A stretch of DNA of 64,000 nucleotides. It comes from DTU024 sp964518875 (GTDB lineage: Bacteria > Bacillota > Clostridia > Christensenellales > Aristaeellaceae). Both the position numbers and the translations under genes were made by a program. Location: the NCBI GenBank assembly GCA_964518875.1, contig CAZFHI010000001.1:124001-188000 (forward strand), read 5' to 3'. Every line of letters begins with the position of its first letter. Positions within the stretch are counted from its first letter, which is position 1. The notes below the pieces were generated by a model, which was given only the letters and a program-made list of their open reading frames with translations, made no database searches and was not told the DNA's origin. Of this stretch, positions 25,770-34,875 are shown one piece after another.

Positions 25770-27092
25770 ATGGATCTGCTTGATATTATTGAAACAAAAA
25801 AACATAAGCAAGAATTATCAGACGAACAGATAAGGTTTTTCGCTCGCGCGGCGGCTGACGAAAGCTCCCTTGACTATCAGCTGGCAAGCCTGCTTATGGC
25901 CATAAGGTTAAACGGCATGTCCAAAAGAGAGACCGCCGTTTTATCGCTTGAAATGGCAAAAACGGGCGATATTTTATCTCCTGAAATAGACGGCGTTCCC
26001 GTGGACAAGCACTCCACAGGCGGCGTTGGCGACACAACGTCGCTCGTGCTCGTTCCGCTTGTTGCAGCCTGCGGCGGCAAGGTAATAAAAATGAGCGGCA
26101 GGGGCCTTGGGCACACTGGCGGAACGATAGACAAGCTTGAATCAATAAGCGGCATGCGCGTTGAAATGCCCGAAGAAGAATTTATGCGGACGGTAAAAAA
26201 AATCGGCTGCTGCATAGTCGGGCAGTCGAAAAATCTTGTTCCGGCAGATAAAAGGCTGTACGCCTTAAGGGACGTAACAGGAACTGTGGACTCCGTACCG
26301 CTTATAGCTTCTTCCATAATGTCTAAAAAGCTCGCGGGAGGGGCTAAAGCCATAGTGCTTGACGTAAAAACAGGTTCAGGCGCTTTAATGAAAACGCTCG
26401 ATCAAAGCATAGAGCTTGCTCAAGCCATGGTGGATATAGGCAGGGCTAACGGAAGGCGCATGGCCGCCTTTATAACGAGCATGGCGGAGCCCTTGGGAAG
26501 CCACGTCGGCAACGCGCTTGAAGTAAAGGACGCGATAGATGTGCTTAGTGGAAGAACCAAGGGGCCTCTGCTCAACGCTTCGCTTGTGCTTGGCTCTCAG
26601 ATGCTCGTCCTTTCTTCCTTAGCCAAAGACGAAAAAGAAGCGGAAGACAAGCTGCTTAACGCGCTTGAATCGGGAGCGGGGCTTAACAAGTTTAAAGAAA
26701 TGATAAAAGCGCAGGGCGGCGACCCCGCCGTATGCGACGACGTTTCTCTTTTGCCTGCTGCCTCTATGCAGGCGGAAGTTAAATCTCAATTAAGCGGGTA
26801 TATACACAGTATAGACGCAGAAAGAATCGGGCTTGCCGCGCAGTCCTTAGGCGCCGGGAGGCGCTCCAAGGAAGACGCGCTGGACCTTTCGGCGGGGCTT
26901 ATAATGCATAAGCGCATAGGCGACAGCGTCAAAAAGGGCGAAAGCGTCTGCACCTTGTTCTTTAACGGCGAAAGACCCGTAGAGCAAGTTAAAGAAAGCA
27001 TTTTAAACGCCGTAAACATTAAAGCTTCCCCCTCAGAAAAGCCTAAGCTTATCTGCGCCAGGATAACAGAGGAAGGAATAAAAAGATACTGA
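25770..27092 (+). CDS. pdp: Pyrimidine-nucleoside phosphorylase
   Basis: A 440-residue enzyme that splits thymidine/uridine with phosphate. It has the glycosyltransferase family 3 N-terminal helical domain, the signature GRGLGHTGGTIDKLESI, phosphate-binding KHSTGGVGDTTSL, LDVKTGSGALMKT and a C-terminal PYNP domain (SGYIHSIDAERIG...HKRIGDSVKKGESVCTLF). GGAGG and spacing choose ATG 25770; the frame is open to 25710 but would overlap the promoter. Its stop overlaps the TlpA gene. Confidence 0.95.
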   Translation: MDLLDIIETKKHKQELSDEQIRFFARAAADESSLDYQLASLLMAIRLNGMSKRETAVLSLEMAKTGDILSPEIDGVPVDKHSTGGVGDTTSLVLVPLVAACGGKVIKMSGRGLGHTGGTIDKLESISGMRVEMPEEEFMRTVKKIGCCIVGQSKNLVPADKRLYALRDVTGTVDSVPLIASSIMSKKLAGGAKAIVLDVKTGSGALMKTLDQSIELAQAMVDIGRANGRRMAAFITSMAEPLGSHVGNALEVKDAIDVLSGRTKGPLLNASLVLGSQMLVLSSLAKDEKEAEDKLLNALESGAGLNKFKEMIKAQGGDPAVCDDVSLLPAASMQAEVKSQLSGYIHSIDAERIGLAAQSLGAGRRSKEDALDLSAGLIMHKRIGDSVKKGESVCTLFFNGERPVEQVKESILNAVNIKASPSEKPKLICARITEEGIKRY

Positions 27093-27730
27093 TGAAAAAA
27101 ATTACCGCATTATTTCTGGCTTTTACACTTGCGTTGGCGTTTTTCGCTTTTCCCACACAAAGCGTATATGCGCAGGAAAGCGCTCAAACTTCCAACGCGC
27201 CTGATGAAGCCGAAAAAAATGACGAAACCGAAGATAAAAGCGAAGATGAAAGCGTAAATCCTTTTACGCTTATAAACACCACAAACTTAAAAGGCGAAGC
27301 CTTTGACGCGGAAATTCTACTAAACAAGCCTGTAATAATAAACGTATGGGCGGACTGGTGCGGCCCGTGCCGCATGGAAATGCCCGTGCTTACAAAATTA
27401 GCGGAAGAATACAAAGATCAGATAGTATTTCTGGGGCTTTTAGCGGAAGGCGCAAAATTTGACGAAGAAGGCCTTAAGAAAGACCCTGAAAAAATAGAAT
27501 CCGGGCTTAACGCTCAGGAAGAGCTTAACATAGGCTTTGAAACGCTTATACCAGACGAGCTGCTTTTTTCCGCTATGTACCAGACGCAGCTTCAGGCTTT
27601 CCCGACCACGTGGTTCATTAACGAAAAAGGACAGATTGCGGGCATAACGCAGGGCGCTATGAGCGAAGAGCAGTGGCGCGAGCAGATAGAAACGTTTTTA
27701 AGCTTTTTAAAAGAGAACCCGGCTGATTAA
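27092..27730 (+). CDS. Secreted TlpA-type thioredoxin-like protein
   Basis: A 212-residue protein with a signal peptide (MKKITALFLAFTLALAFFAF...VYAQ), an acidic low-complexity linker (residues about 32-55) and a thioredoxin fold with the WCGPC active site and cis-Pro region FPTTWFINEKGQI. An insertion between the central strand and helix (LAEGAKFDEEG...) is typical of TlpA/ResA proteins. It probably reduces disulfides outside the membrane, fed by the membrane redox proteins encoded next. ATG overlaps the previous stop. Confidence 0.9.
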   Translation: MKKITALFLAFTLALAFFAFPTQSVYAQESAQTSNAPDEAEKNDETEDKSEDESVNPFTLINTTNLKGEAFDAEILLNKPVIINVWADWCGPCRMEMPVLTKLAEEYKDQIVFLGLLAEGAKFDEEGLKKDPEKIESGLNAQEELNIGFETLIPDELLFSAMYQTQLQAFPTTWFINEKGQIAGITQGAMSEEQWREQIETFLSFLKENPAD

Positions 27731-27746
27731 CCATGGAGGCGTTTCC

Positions 27747-27884
27747 GTGAAAAAGCAAAGGCGCTGGCTTATATTGAGCATAGCGGCGGTTCTGCTTATA
27801 TTAACAGGTATATACGCAGGAGAGCCTGAAACCGTGCTTAAAAAATCAATAAACATATGTCTGGAGTGCATAGGCATTGGCTGA
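27747..27884 (+). CDS. CD1871A-family CXXC membrane micropeptide
   Basis: A 45-residue protein starting at GTG 27747 with GGAGG 7 bp upstream. It has a basic start (KKQRRW), one membrane helix (LILSIAAVLLILTGIY) and a conserved tail LKKSINICLECIGIG with a CLEC redox motif. I recognise this as the small family found next to TlpA and polyferredoxin genes in Clostridia. Its stop overlaps the next gene, so translation is coupled. It may pass electrons between the polyferredoxin and TlpA; that role is inference. Confidence 0.85.
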   Translation: MKKQRRWLILSIAAVLLILTGIYAGEPETVLKKSINICLECIGIG

Positions 27885-28866
27885 AAAAAAAGTTAAGAAA
27901 AACCGCAGGCATATAATACAGCTTGTATTTTCATGCATAAGCAACAGCTTTGTAACGGGCTTCATTACGGGGAAAATATACCGCGGAAACTTGAAATACG
28001 TATGCCACCCGGGCTTAAACTGCTACTCATGCCCGGGGGCAGTGCTTTCTTGCCCCATAGGTTCGCTGCAGGCGGTTTTAGGCAGCCGCACCTTTGCTTT
28101 TTCCACCTATGTTTTTGGCATTATACTTTTGTTCGGCGCGCTGCTCGGGCGCGCGGTATGCGGCTTTTTATGCCCTTTCGGCTTTATACAGGAGCTGCTT
28201 TACAAGATACCGTTTCCAAAAAAAATAAAAACATTTAAATTCGACCGCGGGCTGCGCTATTTAAAATACGTTTTGCTTGCGCTGCTCGTTATAATTATCC
28301 CCATCGCATCAAAATCAAACGGGGACGCAAGCCCCACCTTCTGCAAATACGTCTGCCCCGCGGGCGCCCTTGAAGCCGGCGTATACCACGTCGCGAGGGA
28401 CCGCATGGTAAGCAAGGAGCCCGTCGTAGCTAAAAGCGCGCTTCCAAACGGCAGCATGCCCGTAATACAGATAGCGCCTGGAGCTACCGCTTTTTCTTCT
28501 CCTCAAATGCGCGTAGGCTTTTTATACTGGTGGAAAATATCAATATTAGTCGCCGTTTTACTTTTATCCATTATAATTTACAGACCTTTTTGCAAATACG
28601 TTTGTCCTTTGGGGGCTATATACGGTATAATGAACCCGGTAGCCTTATACAGGCTTAATCTCGATAAAAGCGCGTGCATTTCATGCGGCATATGCAAAAA
28701 AAGCTGCAATATGGGGCTTGATCCCGTTAAGGAGCTTAACCATCCGGAATGCGTGCGCTGCCAGGACTGCGTAAAGAACTGTCCAACCGGCGCTATTACC
28801 ATGGGCTTTCAATCTGGTTTAAAAACAGGTGTAAAAAATTCCGAAACGGAGGAAATAATATCATGA
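27877..28866 (+). CDS. Membrane polyferredoxin (NapH/MauN-like 4Fe-4S protein)
   Basis: A 329-residue membrane protein with four or five helices, conserved CxxxCP motifs on the helices (NCYSCPGAVLSCPIGS, CGFLCPFGF, CKYVCPAGA, CKYVCPLGA) and two C-terminal [4Fe-4S] ferredoxin motifs (CISCGICKKSC and CVRCQDCVKNCPTGA). Such proteins carry electrons across the membrane. The start is TTG 27877 with GGAG upstream, overlapping the micropeptide stop. With TlpA and the CXXC peptide it forms a likely electron path to the cell surface. Confidence 0.9.
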   Translation: MAEKKVKKNRRHIIQLVFSCISNSFVTGFITGKIYRGNLKYVCHPGLNCYSCPGAVLSCPIGSLQAVLGSRTFAFSTYVFGIILLFGALLGRAVCGFLCPFGFIQELLYKIPFPKKIKTFKFDRGLRYLKYVLLALLVIIIPIASKSNGDASPTFCKYVCPAGALEAGVYHVARDRMVSKEPVVAKSALPNGSMPVIQIAPGATAFSSPQMRVGFLYWWKISILVAVLLLSIIIYRPFCKYVCPLGAIYGIMNPVALYRLNLDKSACISCGICKKSCNMGLDPVKELNHPECVRCQDCVKNCPTGAITMGFQSGLKTGVKNSETEEIIS

Positions 28867-30005
28867 AAAAACTGCTGTCTCTTTTTATGTCGGTTTTGCT
28901 TCTTACGTCGGGCGCTTTCGCCGAGGAGGACCTAAAACCTCTTACTGTGGAAGAGCTTAACAAATTTACTGAAGCTTTAGTTGCAAGAGCAATAGAAGAT
29001 AAAATTACAGTAGAAAAAGAGGACGACGCGTTTGTCGCCTACGGCAGAGGCTACACGCTGTACCCCGCATCAAACGACCTGTCCAACGACACGGTGCTTT
29101 CCTCCGCCGTAATAGACGCGGAATCCATAGAGGTTGAAGGCTTGACGGGCCCCAGGGTTACTATAGCTACGCAGGCGGCGGGCGCCGTGCTTGCAAGCTT
29201 TCCAAACGATAACCCGAGCCTTTTTGGAACAAGGGAAGAAGCTTTGCTGTATATGCGCGGCGCGCTCCCTGAAAACGTGCACGTCGGCAAAATAACGCGC
29301 AGCTGGCAGGACATAACGCTTATAGAGTACAGCGTATACGCTCAGGACGACGAGGGCGTGAGCGAAATAGGGCTGCAGTACACCATATCTGAAGGCTTTG
29401 TAAGCGCCATAAGGTATTACGCGGCTCCTACCATATCGCTCGCTGAAGCTAAGATGCGCCTGCAGAATTTTTCCAAACTTCAGGAAGAAACAGGCTATTT
29501 TGCATACAGCTCCATAGAAAAGAAAACGCTTTCGCGCGAGGATCTTAGCGTCAACGGCGTGGATTTTATAGACCTTAGCCCTGAAATTGCGCAGCGCAGC
29601 TTTGGCGAACCCGTAATTTCGCAAAAGGTTCAGGACAGCACCGGGAACCTTTTGGAAACCACAGAATGGAAGGACCTTACCGCAACGTTCGTATACGATA
29701 AGGATGGCAAGTTCCTCTACGCCAAAAACATAGTTGGCTTTGGGAACGTGGAAGGCCCGAGAGCAGTATCGCCCGGCGAAAAAATGCTCGCGGTTTTAGA
29801 GCGCTTCCCAAACGAAAGCCAGACGCTTAACCAGGAAAAAACCATCCTCTACGGCAGCGAGGAAGAAGGCAAGGCGTACGCAGTTCTTACTCAAAGCGGT
29901 TCTGAGCAGACGCTGTATGTAAACGTGCCCGTTGAAGACGACGACATTTTATTTACGTGCCGCTTTATAGAAGAAGAAGCCGTAGAAATATCCATAAGCC
30001 GCTAA
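28863..30005 (+). CDS. Secreted protein of unknown function
   Basis: A 380-residue protein with a signal peptide (MKKLLSLFMSVLLLTSGAFA/EED). GGAGG and the ATGA overlap with the previous gene place the start at 28863. The mature part is acidic and beta-rich with repeated-looking segments (LSLAEAKMRLQNF, SPGEKMLAVLERFPNE) but no domain I can name. No CXXC. Position suggests it works outside the cell together with the redox genes before it or the repeat protein after it. Confidence 0.75.
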   Translation: MKKLLSLFMSVLLLTSGAFAEEDLKPLTVEELNKFTEALVARAIEDKITVEKEDDAFVAYGRGYTLYPASNDLSNDTVLSSAVIDAESIEVEGLTGPRVTIATQAAGAVLASFPNDNPSLFGTREEALLYMRGALPENVHVGKITRSWQDITLIEYSVYAQDDEGVSEIGLQYTISEGFVSAIRYYAAPTISLAEAKMRLQNFSKLQEETGYFAYSSIEKKTLSREDLSVNGVDFIDLSPEIAQRSFGEPVISQKVQDSTGNLLETTEWKDLTATFVYDKDGKFLYAKNIVGFGNVEGPRAVSPGEKMLAVLERFPNESQTLNQEKTILYGSEEEGKAYAVLTQSGSEQTLYVNVPVEDDDILFTCRFIEEEAVEISISR

Positions 30006-30021
30006 AAAGCAGGAGAAACCC

Positions 30022-32829
30022 GTGAAGATAGATCTTAGCTGTCCAGTTGAGCTGTGGCACTTTAAGCTGCCCGATACGAAGGAAGAGCCTGTATACCTTC
30101 AGCTGTTTAATTTAGTAGACGTTGAAGTTACCGGGCTGCTTGCTTCTTTTACGTGCTTTGACAGCGGCGGCAAGACTATAATTAAGCAGGTTGAACGCAT
30201 ACAGCACTTTACAGGCGCTAAAAGAAGCGCCTTCGAAGTTGAAGTATATATAGAGGACGCCTATCTTGCTTCCGGCATAGATTTTTCAATAGAGCGCGTA
30301 TGGCTCAAGGGCGGCGAATCCTGGCACAAGAAAAGCTCCAGCATGGTATCGTACACGCCTAATACGCTTGACGACCCTCGCCTGCTTAAGGAGCTTAGGC
30401 TCAAAGCCGGCGAAGACGCGCTTGGTTTCCCGAGCGATCAGGGCAGCGTATGGGTATGCGTGTGCGGCAGGGTGAATTCCGCCGGAAGCTCAAGCTGCGT
30501 GCGCTGCTTAAGGGATATGCGCGACAGCTTTTTAAACTTCAACCGCGCCAAAATAGAAAGCTCTCTTTTGGAAAAGGAAGCGAAGGAACAGGAAGAGCTT
30601 CAAAAAAAACACGAAGAGCAGGAAAAAAAGCGCCTTGCAAAAGAAGCCCGGGAACGCAAGGAAAAGCGCAGAAAAAAGCGCATCAGAGCAACGGCGATTT
30701 CAGCAATACTTATAGCGCTATGTTTTTACGGCGTTTATTTCCACCTTTTGCCAGCCCTTCGCTATGCCAAGGCGAAGAACGCGCTTGAGCTCGAGCAGTT
30801 TGAAGAAGCAAGGGAAGCGTTCGCAGCCCTTAAAGACTATAAAGACAGCGAGAAAATGGTTTCTGAAACGGACTATCTGCGCGCCGGCAGCCTGCTTGAC
30901 GCGGGCACGCTTACTTCCGTTAAAAAAAGCCAGGACATGTTTAAGGAGCTTGGCTCCTATAAAGACAGCGGCGATCTTTTGTTGCTCGCTGAATATAAAG
31001 AAGGCCTGCTTTTGCAGTCCAAGGGCAGGTTCGACGACGCCGTTAAAATTTTTGAGACGCTTGACGGCTTTAAGGATTCCGACGAGCAAATATTAGAAAG
31101 CCGTTATCTTCAGGCTCAATCCTTAATGGACGATCTCGCTTTTGACAAAGCGCGCGAAATATTCCTTTCATTAAAAGGCTACAAAAGCAGCGGCGAAAAG
31201 GCGGTTGATTGTTTGCTTTTGCCCGCTCAGGCGTTTATGCAGGACAAGGAATACGCGCAGGCAATAGCGCTTTACGAGCAGATACCTGATAACGAGGAAG
31301 CGAAGAGCAAGCTGCCGCAAGCCTATTACAACAACGCGGCGCTGCTTTTGGAAGAGGGAAACTACGCCTTGGCGGGAGAGCAGTTCATAAAGGCCGGGGA
31401 CTACCGCGACGCGTACCGCCAGGCGACAGAGTGCCTGTATCTTCCCGCGGTTGAAAGAATGCAGGCCGGCAAGTTCGCCGAAGCCAAGGCCATGTTTGAC
31501 CAGATACCCACGTATAAGGATTCCGCCCGCTTGAGCGCGGACTGCTCGTTTGAATTGGGCAAGGCCGCCGCCGCAAAAGAAGAATATACCAGGGCGATAG
31601 ATTATTTTAAGAGCGCGGATCTTAACCCCTTAAGCCATAAGGCGCTTCAAAACGCGTACTACCAGCTGGGGCTTTATTACGAGAGCCGCAAAGAATACGG
31701 CAAGGCGGGAGAAGCCTTTTTAAGCGCCGGCGATTATATGGACGCGCGCGACAAGGCGCTCGCAAATATATACTCAAGCGCTAATGAAGCTATGCAGCAC
31801 GGCGAGTTTGACAGGGCGCTCGAGCTGTTTATAAAGCTTGGCGGCTACAAGGACTCTGAAGCGCTTTCAAAGGAAGCCCTGTTCATGCGCGCGGAGCTCG
31901 CTTTAAGCAGCGGGCTGTATGATTCCGCCAGGCAGCAGTTTGAAGCCCTTGGCGATTACAAGAACGCGAAAGAAAGGGCGGACGACGCTGCGTTTTTAGC
32001 CGCTGTTGAGCTTATGGAAAACGAAGAGTACGCTTCGGCCGCTGAAAGTTTTTCAGCTTTAGGCGATTACCCTGAAGCGAAGAACCAGTACATGGAATGC
32101 CTGTACCGCCAGGCTAAGGATCTTTTGTCAAAGGGCAGCCAGGCGGAGGCCTCGGCGCTCCTTATGCAGATACAGGGCTACAAGGACGCTACGGAGCTTT
32201 TCCAGAACATAACCTATTCCGCCGCAAAGAGCTTTGAAGAAAAAGGCGAGCTTAACGCCGCCGCGGAACTGTATTCCTCCCTTGGGGACTTTAAAGACGC
32301 AAAACAGCAGGCGGCGCAAAGCTACGCCGTAAGCTATGAAAGCGCGCTTGAAGAAGCCAGGGACGCCGTAAAACGCGAGGATTACAAGGCGGCCGTCGAA
32401 AGCCTTGAAAATATAGACAAAACAAGCCCCGTGTATAAGGAAAGCGAAGTAAAGGAGCTGTACCAGGAAGCCGTGTATCGCCTGGCGAACGCCTTGTTTA
32501 ACGACGGCAAGCCCTACGAAGCGTACCCGTATTACAAAAAAATAGAAGACTATAAAGACGTCAAGTCCAAAAAACTGGACCGCTACGCATACAAGGTGTT
32601 AGGCAAGTGGGAAAGCACAAAGGGCCTTAAAATGGAGTTCCGTGAAGACGGCACCTGCACCATAGGCGACGATGAAATGTTCTTTGAAGCGAGCCTTTAC
32701 AGGCTCTGCACAGGGAGCGACTCAGACAGCGTGCGCTACACGCACAATATTACCTATTTAACTCAAAACGCCATGACTCTGCGCGAAGAATCAACAAAAA
32801 AGCTGTACAAATTAACAAGGATCGACTAA
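30022..32829 (+). CDS. Large zinc-ribbon, membrane and 'YKDS' helical-repeat protein
   Basis: A 935-residue protein. Residues 1-135 form an unknown beta-rich domain; about 149-168 is a zinc ribbon (VCVCGRVNSAGSSSCVRC); then a charged coiled coil to about 222; one membrane helix (ATAISAILIALCFYGVYF, about 224-243); and about 15 TPR-like repeats each ending in a motif like GDYKDA or LKDYKDS, out to about residue 860, with a small C-terminal domain. The repeat part should face outward. This repeat type is common in gut Bacillota but of unknown role; protein-protein scaffolding is likely. Confidence 0.8.
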   Translation: MKIDLSCPVELWHFKLPDTKEEPVYLQLFNLVDVEVTGLLASFTCFDSGGKTIIKQVERIQHFTGAKRSAFEVEVYIEDAYLASGIDFSIERVWLKGGESWHKKSSSMVSYTPNTLDDPRLLKELRLKAGEDALGFPSDQGSVWVCVCGRVNSAGSSSCVRCLRDMRDSFLNFNRAKIESSLLEKEAKEQEELQKKHEEQEKKRLAKEARERKEKRRKKRIRATAISAILIALCFYGVYFHLLPALRYAKAKNALELEQFEEAREAFAALKDYKDSEKMVSETDYLRAGSLLDAGTLTSVKKSQDMFKELGSYKDSGDLLLLAEYKEGLLLQSKGRFDDAVKIFETLDGFKDSDEQILESRYLQAQSLMDDLAFDKAREIFLSLKGYKSSGEKAVDCLLLPAQAFMQDKEYAQAIALYEQIPDNEEAKSKLPQAYYNNAALLLEEGNYALAGEQFIKAGDYRDAYRQATECLYLPAVERMQAGKFAEAKAMFDQIPTYKDSARLSADCSFELGKAAAAKEEYTRAIDYFKSADLNPLSHKALQNAYYQLGLYYESRKEYGKAGEAFLSAGDYMDARDKALANIYSSANEAMQHGEFDRALELFIKLGGYKDSEALSKEALFMRAELALSSGLYDSARQQFEALGDYKNAKERADDAAFLAAVELMENEEYASAAESFSALGDYPEAKNQYMECLYRQAKDLLSKGSQAEASALLMQIQGYKDATELFQNITYSAAKSFEEKGELNAAAELYSSLGDFKDAKQQAAQSYAVSYESALEEARDAVKREDYKAAVESLENIDKTSPVYKESEVKELYQEAVYRLANALFNDGKPYEAYPYYKKIEDYKDVKSKKLDRYAYKVLGKWESTKGLKMEFREDGTCTIGDDEMFFEASLYRLCTGSDSDSVRYTHNITYLTQNAMTLREESTKKLYKLTRID

Positions 32830-34019
32830 TGCAAAAGCTATTAAACCGCTACAAAACGCTTACGGCCCCGGACAAAGAGGGCAGCGTCGGCGTGCTGTAC
32901 GGTTTGCGCTTTATGATGGTCTTTTTTGTAGCGCAGTTTCATATCTGGCAGCAGAGCTGGCTCACCCCGAATTTCACGCTTTTTGGTAAGCGCTTTAATA
33001 TTGATATACTATGCAGATCAGGGTATATGTGGATTGACGGCATGCTTTTTTTAAGCGCTTTTTTGCTCTACCTCCCCTACGCCATATCAAAGGAAAAGGG
33101 AAGGCCTTCCCCTGAAATTCTGCCCTTTTACAAAAAAAGGCTTGTGCGTATAGCGCCAAGCTATTACCTGTGCGTATTTATAATGCTGTTTTTTAACGCT
33201 CTTCCCAATAATTTATACGCTTCCCAAGACGATTTAGTAAAGGACCTGCTGGCCCACCTTACGTTCACCCATAATCTGTTTGCGCTGAGCTACTACGCTT
33301 CGCCGCTTAATGGGGCGCTGTGGACCATAGGCGTGCAGATGCAGTTTTACCTTATTTCCCCATTTTTGGCGCGCTCATTTAAAAAGCAGCCGCTGCTAAC
33401 GTACTGCGTTATGGCGGCTATCGCCTTTTTGTTCAGAGGCTACGCCGCGAAACTCACCGACAGCTCCATGTACTTTAACCAGATGCCCGCTTTTCTTGAC
33501 GTATTTGCCAACGGCTTTCTCGCGGCAAGCATATACGAATCCCTTAGAAGGCGGCTTAAGGAATGCTCGTTTACCAAAATACTCTTCAGCGTTGTTTTCT
33601 TGATATGCATATTCGCCTTTCACTTTATATTAAAGGCGCAGGCGGGAGAAAACGGCATACCTGATATACGCAGGGGGCAGCTTAAGCGCCGCTACGTCTT
33701 TTCTCTAATTCTTATGGTTTTCAGCGTTTCTCTGTGCTTTTCCTTAGGAGGGCTTAAGCTTATATTTTCAAACGGGCTTTCGCGTTTCTTGGCGGGCATA
33801 TCCTACCAGTTTTACATGTACCACCAGGTTTTCGCCGTGTTTTTAAAGCGGCGCGGCATACCGCCCTCCAAAAGCCCGGCGCCGCATATGGCGGGCGAAT
33901 ACTCATGGCAGGTTCTGTACGTGTTCATATGCATATCGGGCGCCGTCGCGATAGCGGCGCTGCTCACGTACTTTTTTGAAAAGCCCGTTTCAAAAAGGCT
34001 TTTGAAAAAGAAAGCTTAG
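32829..34019 (+). CDS. Acyltransferase 3 family membrane protein
   Basis: A 396-residue integral membrane protein with about ten helices, starting with the family block LYGLRFMMVFFVAQFHIW (conserved R and H) and followed by FYKKRLVRIAPSYYL, GALWTIGVQMQFYLISPF and a final YFFEKPVSKRL. Members O-acetylate or acylate surface polysaccharides, peptidoglycan or lipids. It overlaps the repeat protein stop (TAATG), so the two are co-translated. Confidence 0.9.
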   Translation: MQKLLNRYKTLTAPDKEGSVGVLYGLRFMMVFFVAQFHIWQQSWLTPNFTLFGKRFNIDILCRSGYMWIDGMLFLSAFLLYLPYAISKEKGRPSPEILPFYKKRLVRIAPSYYLCVFIMLFFNALPNNLYASQDDLVKDLLAHLTFTHNLFALSYYASPLNGALWTIGVQMQFYLISPFLARSFKKQPLLTYCVMAAIAFLFRGYAAKLTDSSMYFNQMPAFLDVFANGFLAASIYESLRRRLKECSFTKILFSVVFLICIFAFHFILKAQAGENGIPDIRRGQLKRRYVFSLILMVFSVSLCFSLGGLKLIFSNGLSRFLAGISYQFYMYHQVFAVFLKRRGIPPSKSPAPHMAGEYSWQVLYVFICISGAVAIAALLTYFFEKPVSKRLLKKKA

Positions 34020-34074
34020 CAAACGCCAAACCAAATAATTCTACTTATCAAAATAATTTAAGGAGGTACTCATT

Positions 34075-34875
34075 ATGCAGAACGTATCGCTCGACTTAAA
34101 AGGACAGGCTCCAAACGCCAACATGAAGCTGTTTCTTTTGCCAAACAGCGACGAAGTGGAACCGGACAGAAAACGCCCCGTAATACTTATATTCCCTGGC
34201 GGAGGCTTTAACTTTATATCCTTCAGGGAGGGCGATCCTGTGGCTGTAAAGATGCTGTCATCAGGCTGCCACGCCGCGGTGCTTGAGTACGCTTTAAAGC
34301 CGGAGCCTTTTCCCGCGCAGCTTCTGCAGGCTATGAAGGCTGTAAGCGTGCTGAGGCAAAACGCAGAAAAATACCGCATAGACCCTAACAAAATAATAGT
34401 CATGGGCTTTTCCGCGGGCGGCCATATAGCGGCAAGCTTAGGCGTGTTCTGGTCAAAGCCCTTCTACTCCAATCAGCTTGGCTTAAAGCCTGAAGACGTA
34501 AAGCCAAACGCCATGTGCCTTGGCTATTCAGTGTTAACGGCGGGCCCCTACACGCATGAAGGCAGCATGAGCGCGCTTGCGGGCAAGGGAAACGACAGGC
34601 TCACCCTTTCGCTGGAGCTGCAGGTGGATTCTGAAACACCGCCCGCATTCCTGTTCCACAGCATAGCGGACAGCGTTGTGCCCGTTGAAAACAGCCTGCT
34701 TTTTGCTAAACAGCTTAAGCTTTACCATGTGCCTTTTGAAATGCACCTGTTTGAAGAGGGGCCGCACGGCATGTCCTTAGACGACAGCGAGGTTTATGAA
34801 AGCGGCAATCCCCTTATAGGCCTTCCGTTTTCACAATGGGTGGATCTGTTTAACGCATGGATGAAGCGCCTGTAA
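34075..34875 (+). CDS. Alpha/beta hydrolase (carbohydrate/acetyl esterase-like)
   Basis: A 266-residue cytoplasmic enzyme without signal peptide. Oxyanion region FPGGGFNFIS, nucleophile Ser in GFSAGGHIAASLG, acid in HSIADSVVPVEN and catalytic His in FEEGPHGMS. It resembles BD-FAE/Axe-type xylan or sugar esterases. AAGGAGG precedes the ATG. It overlaps hemW by 19 bp. Confidence 0.87.
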   Translation: MQNVSLDLKGQAPNANMKLFLLPNSDEVEPDRKRPVILIFPGGGFNFISFREGDPVAVKMLSSGCHAAVLEYALKPEPFPAQLLQAMKAVSVLRQNAEKYRIDPNKIIVMGFSAGGHIAASLGVFWSKPFYSNQLGLKPEDVKPNAMCLGYSVLTAGPYTHEGSMSALAGKGNDRLTLSLELQVDSETPPAFLFHSIADSVVPVENSLLFAKQLKLYHVPFEMHLFEEGPHGMSLDDSEVYESGNPLIGLPFSQWVDLFNAWMKRL

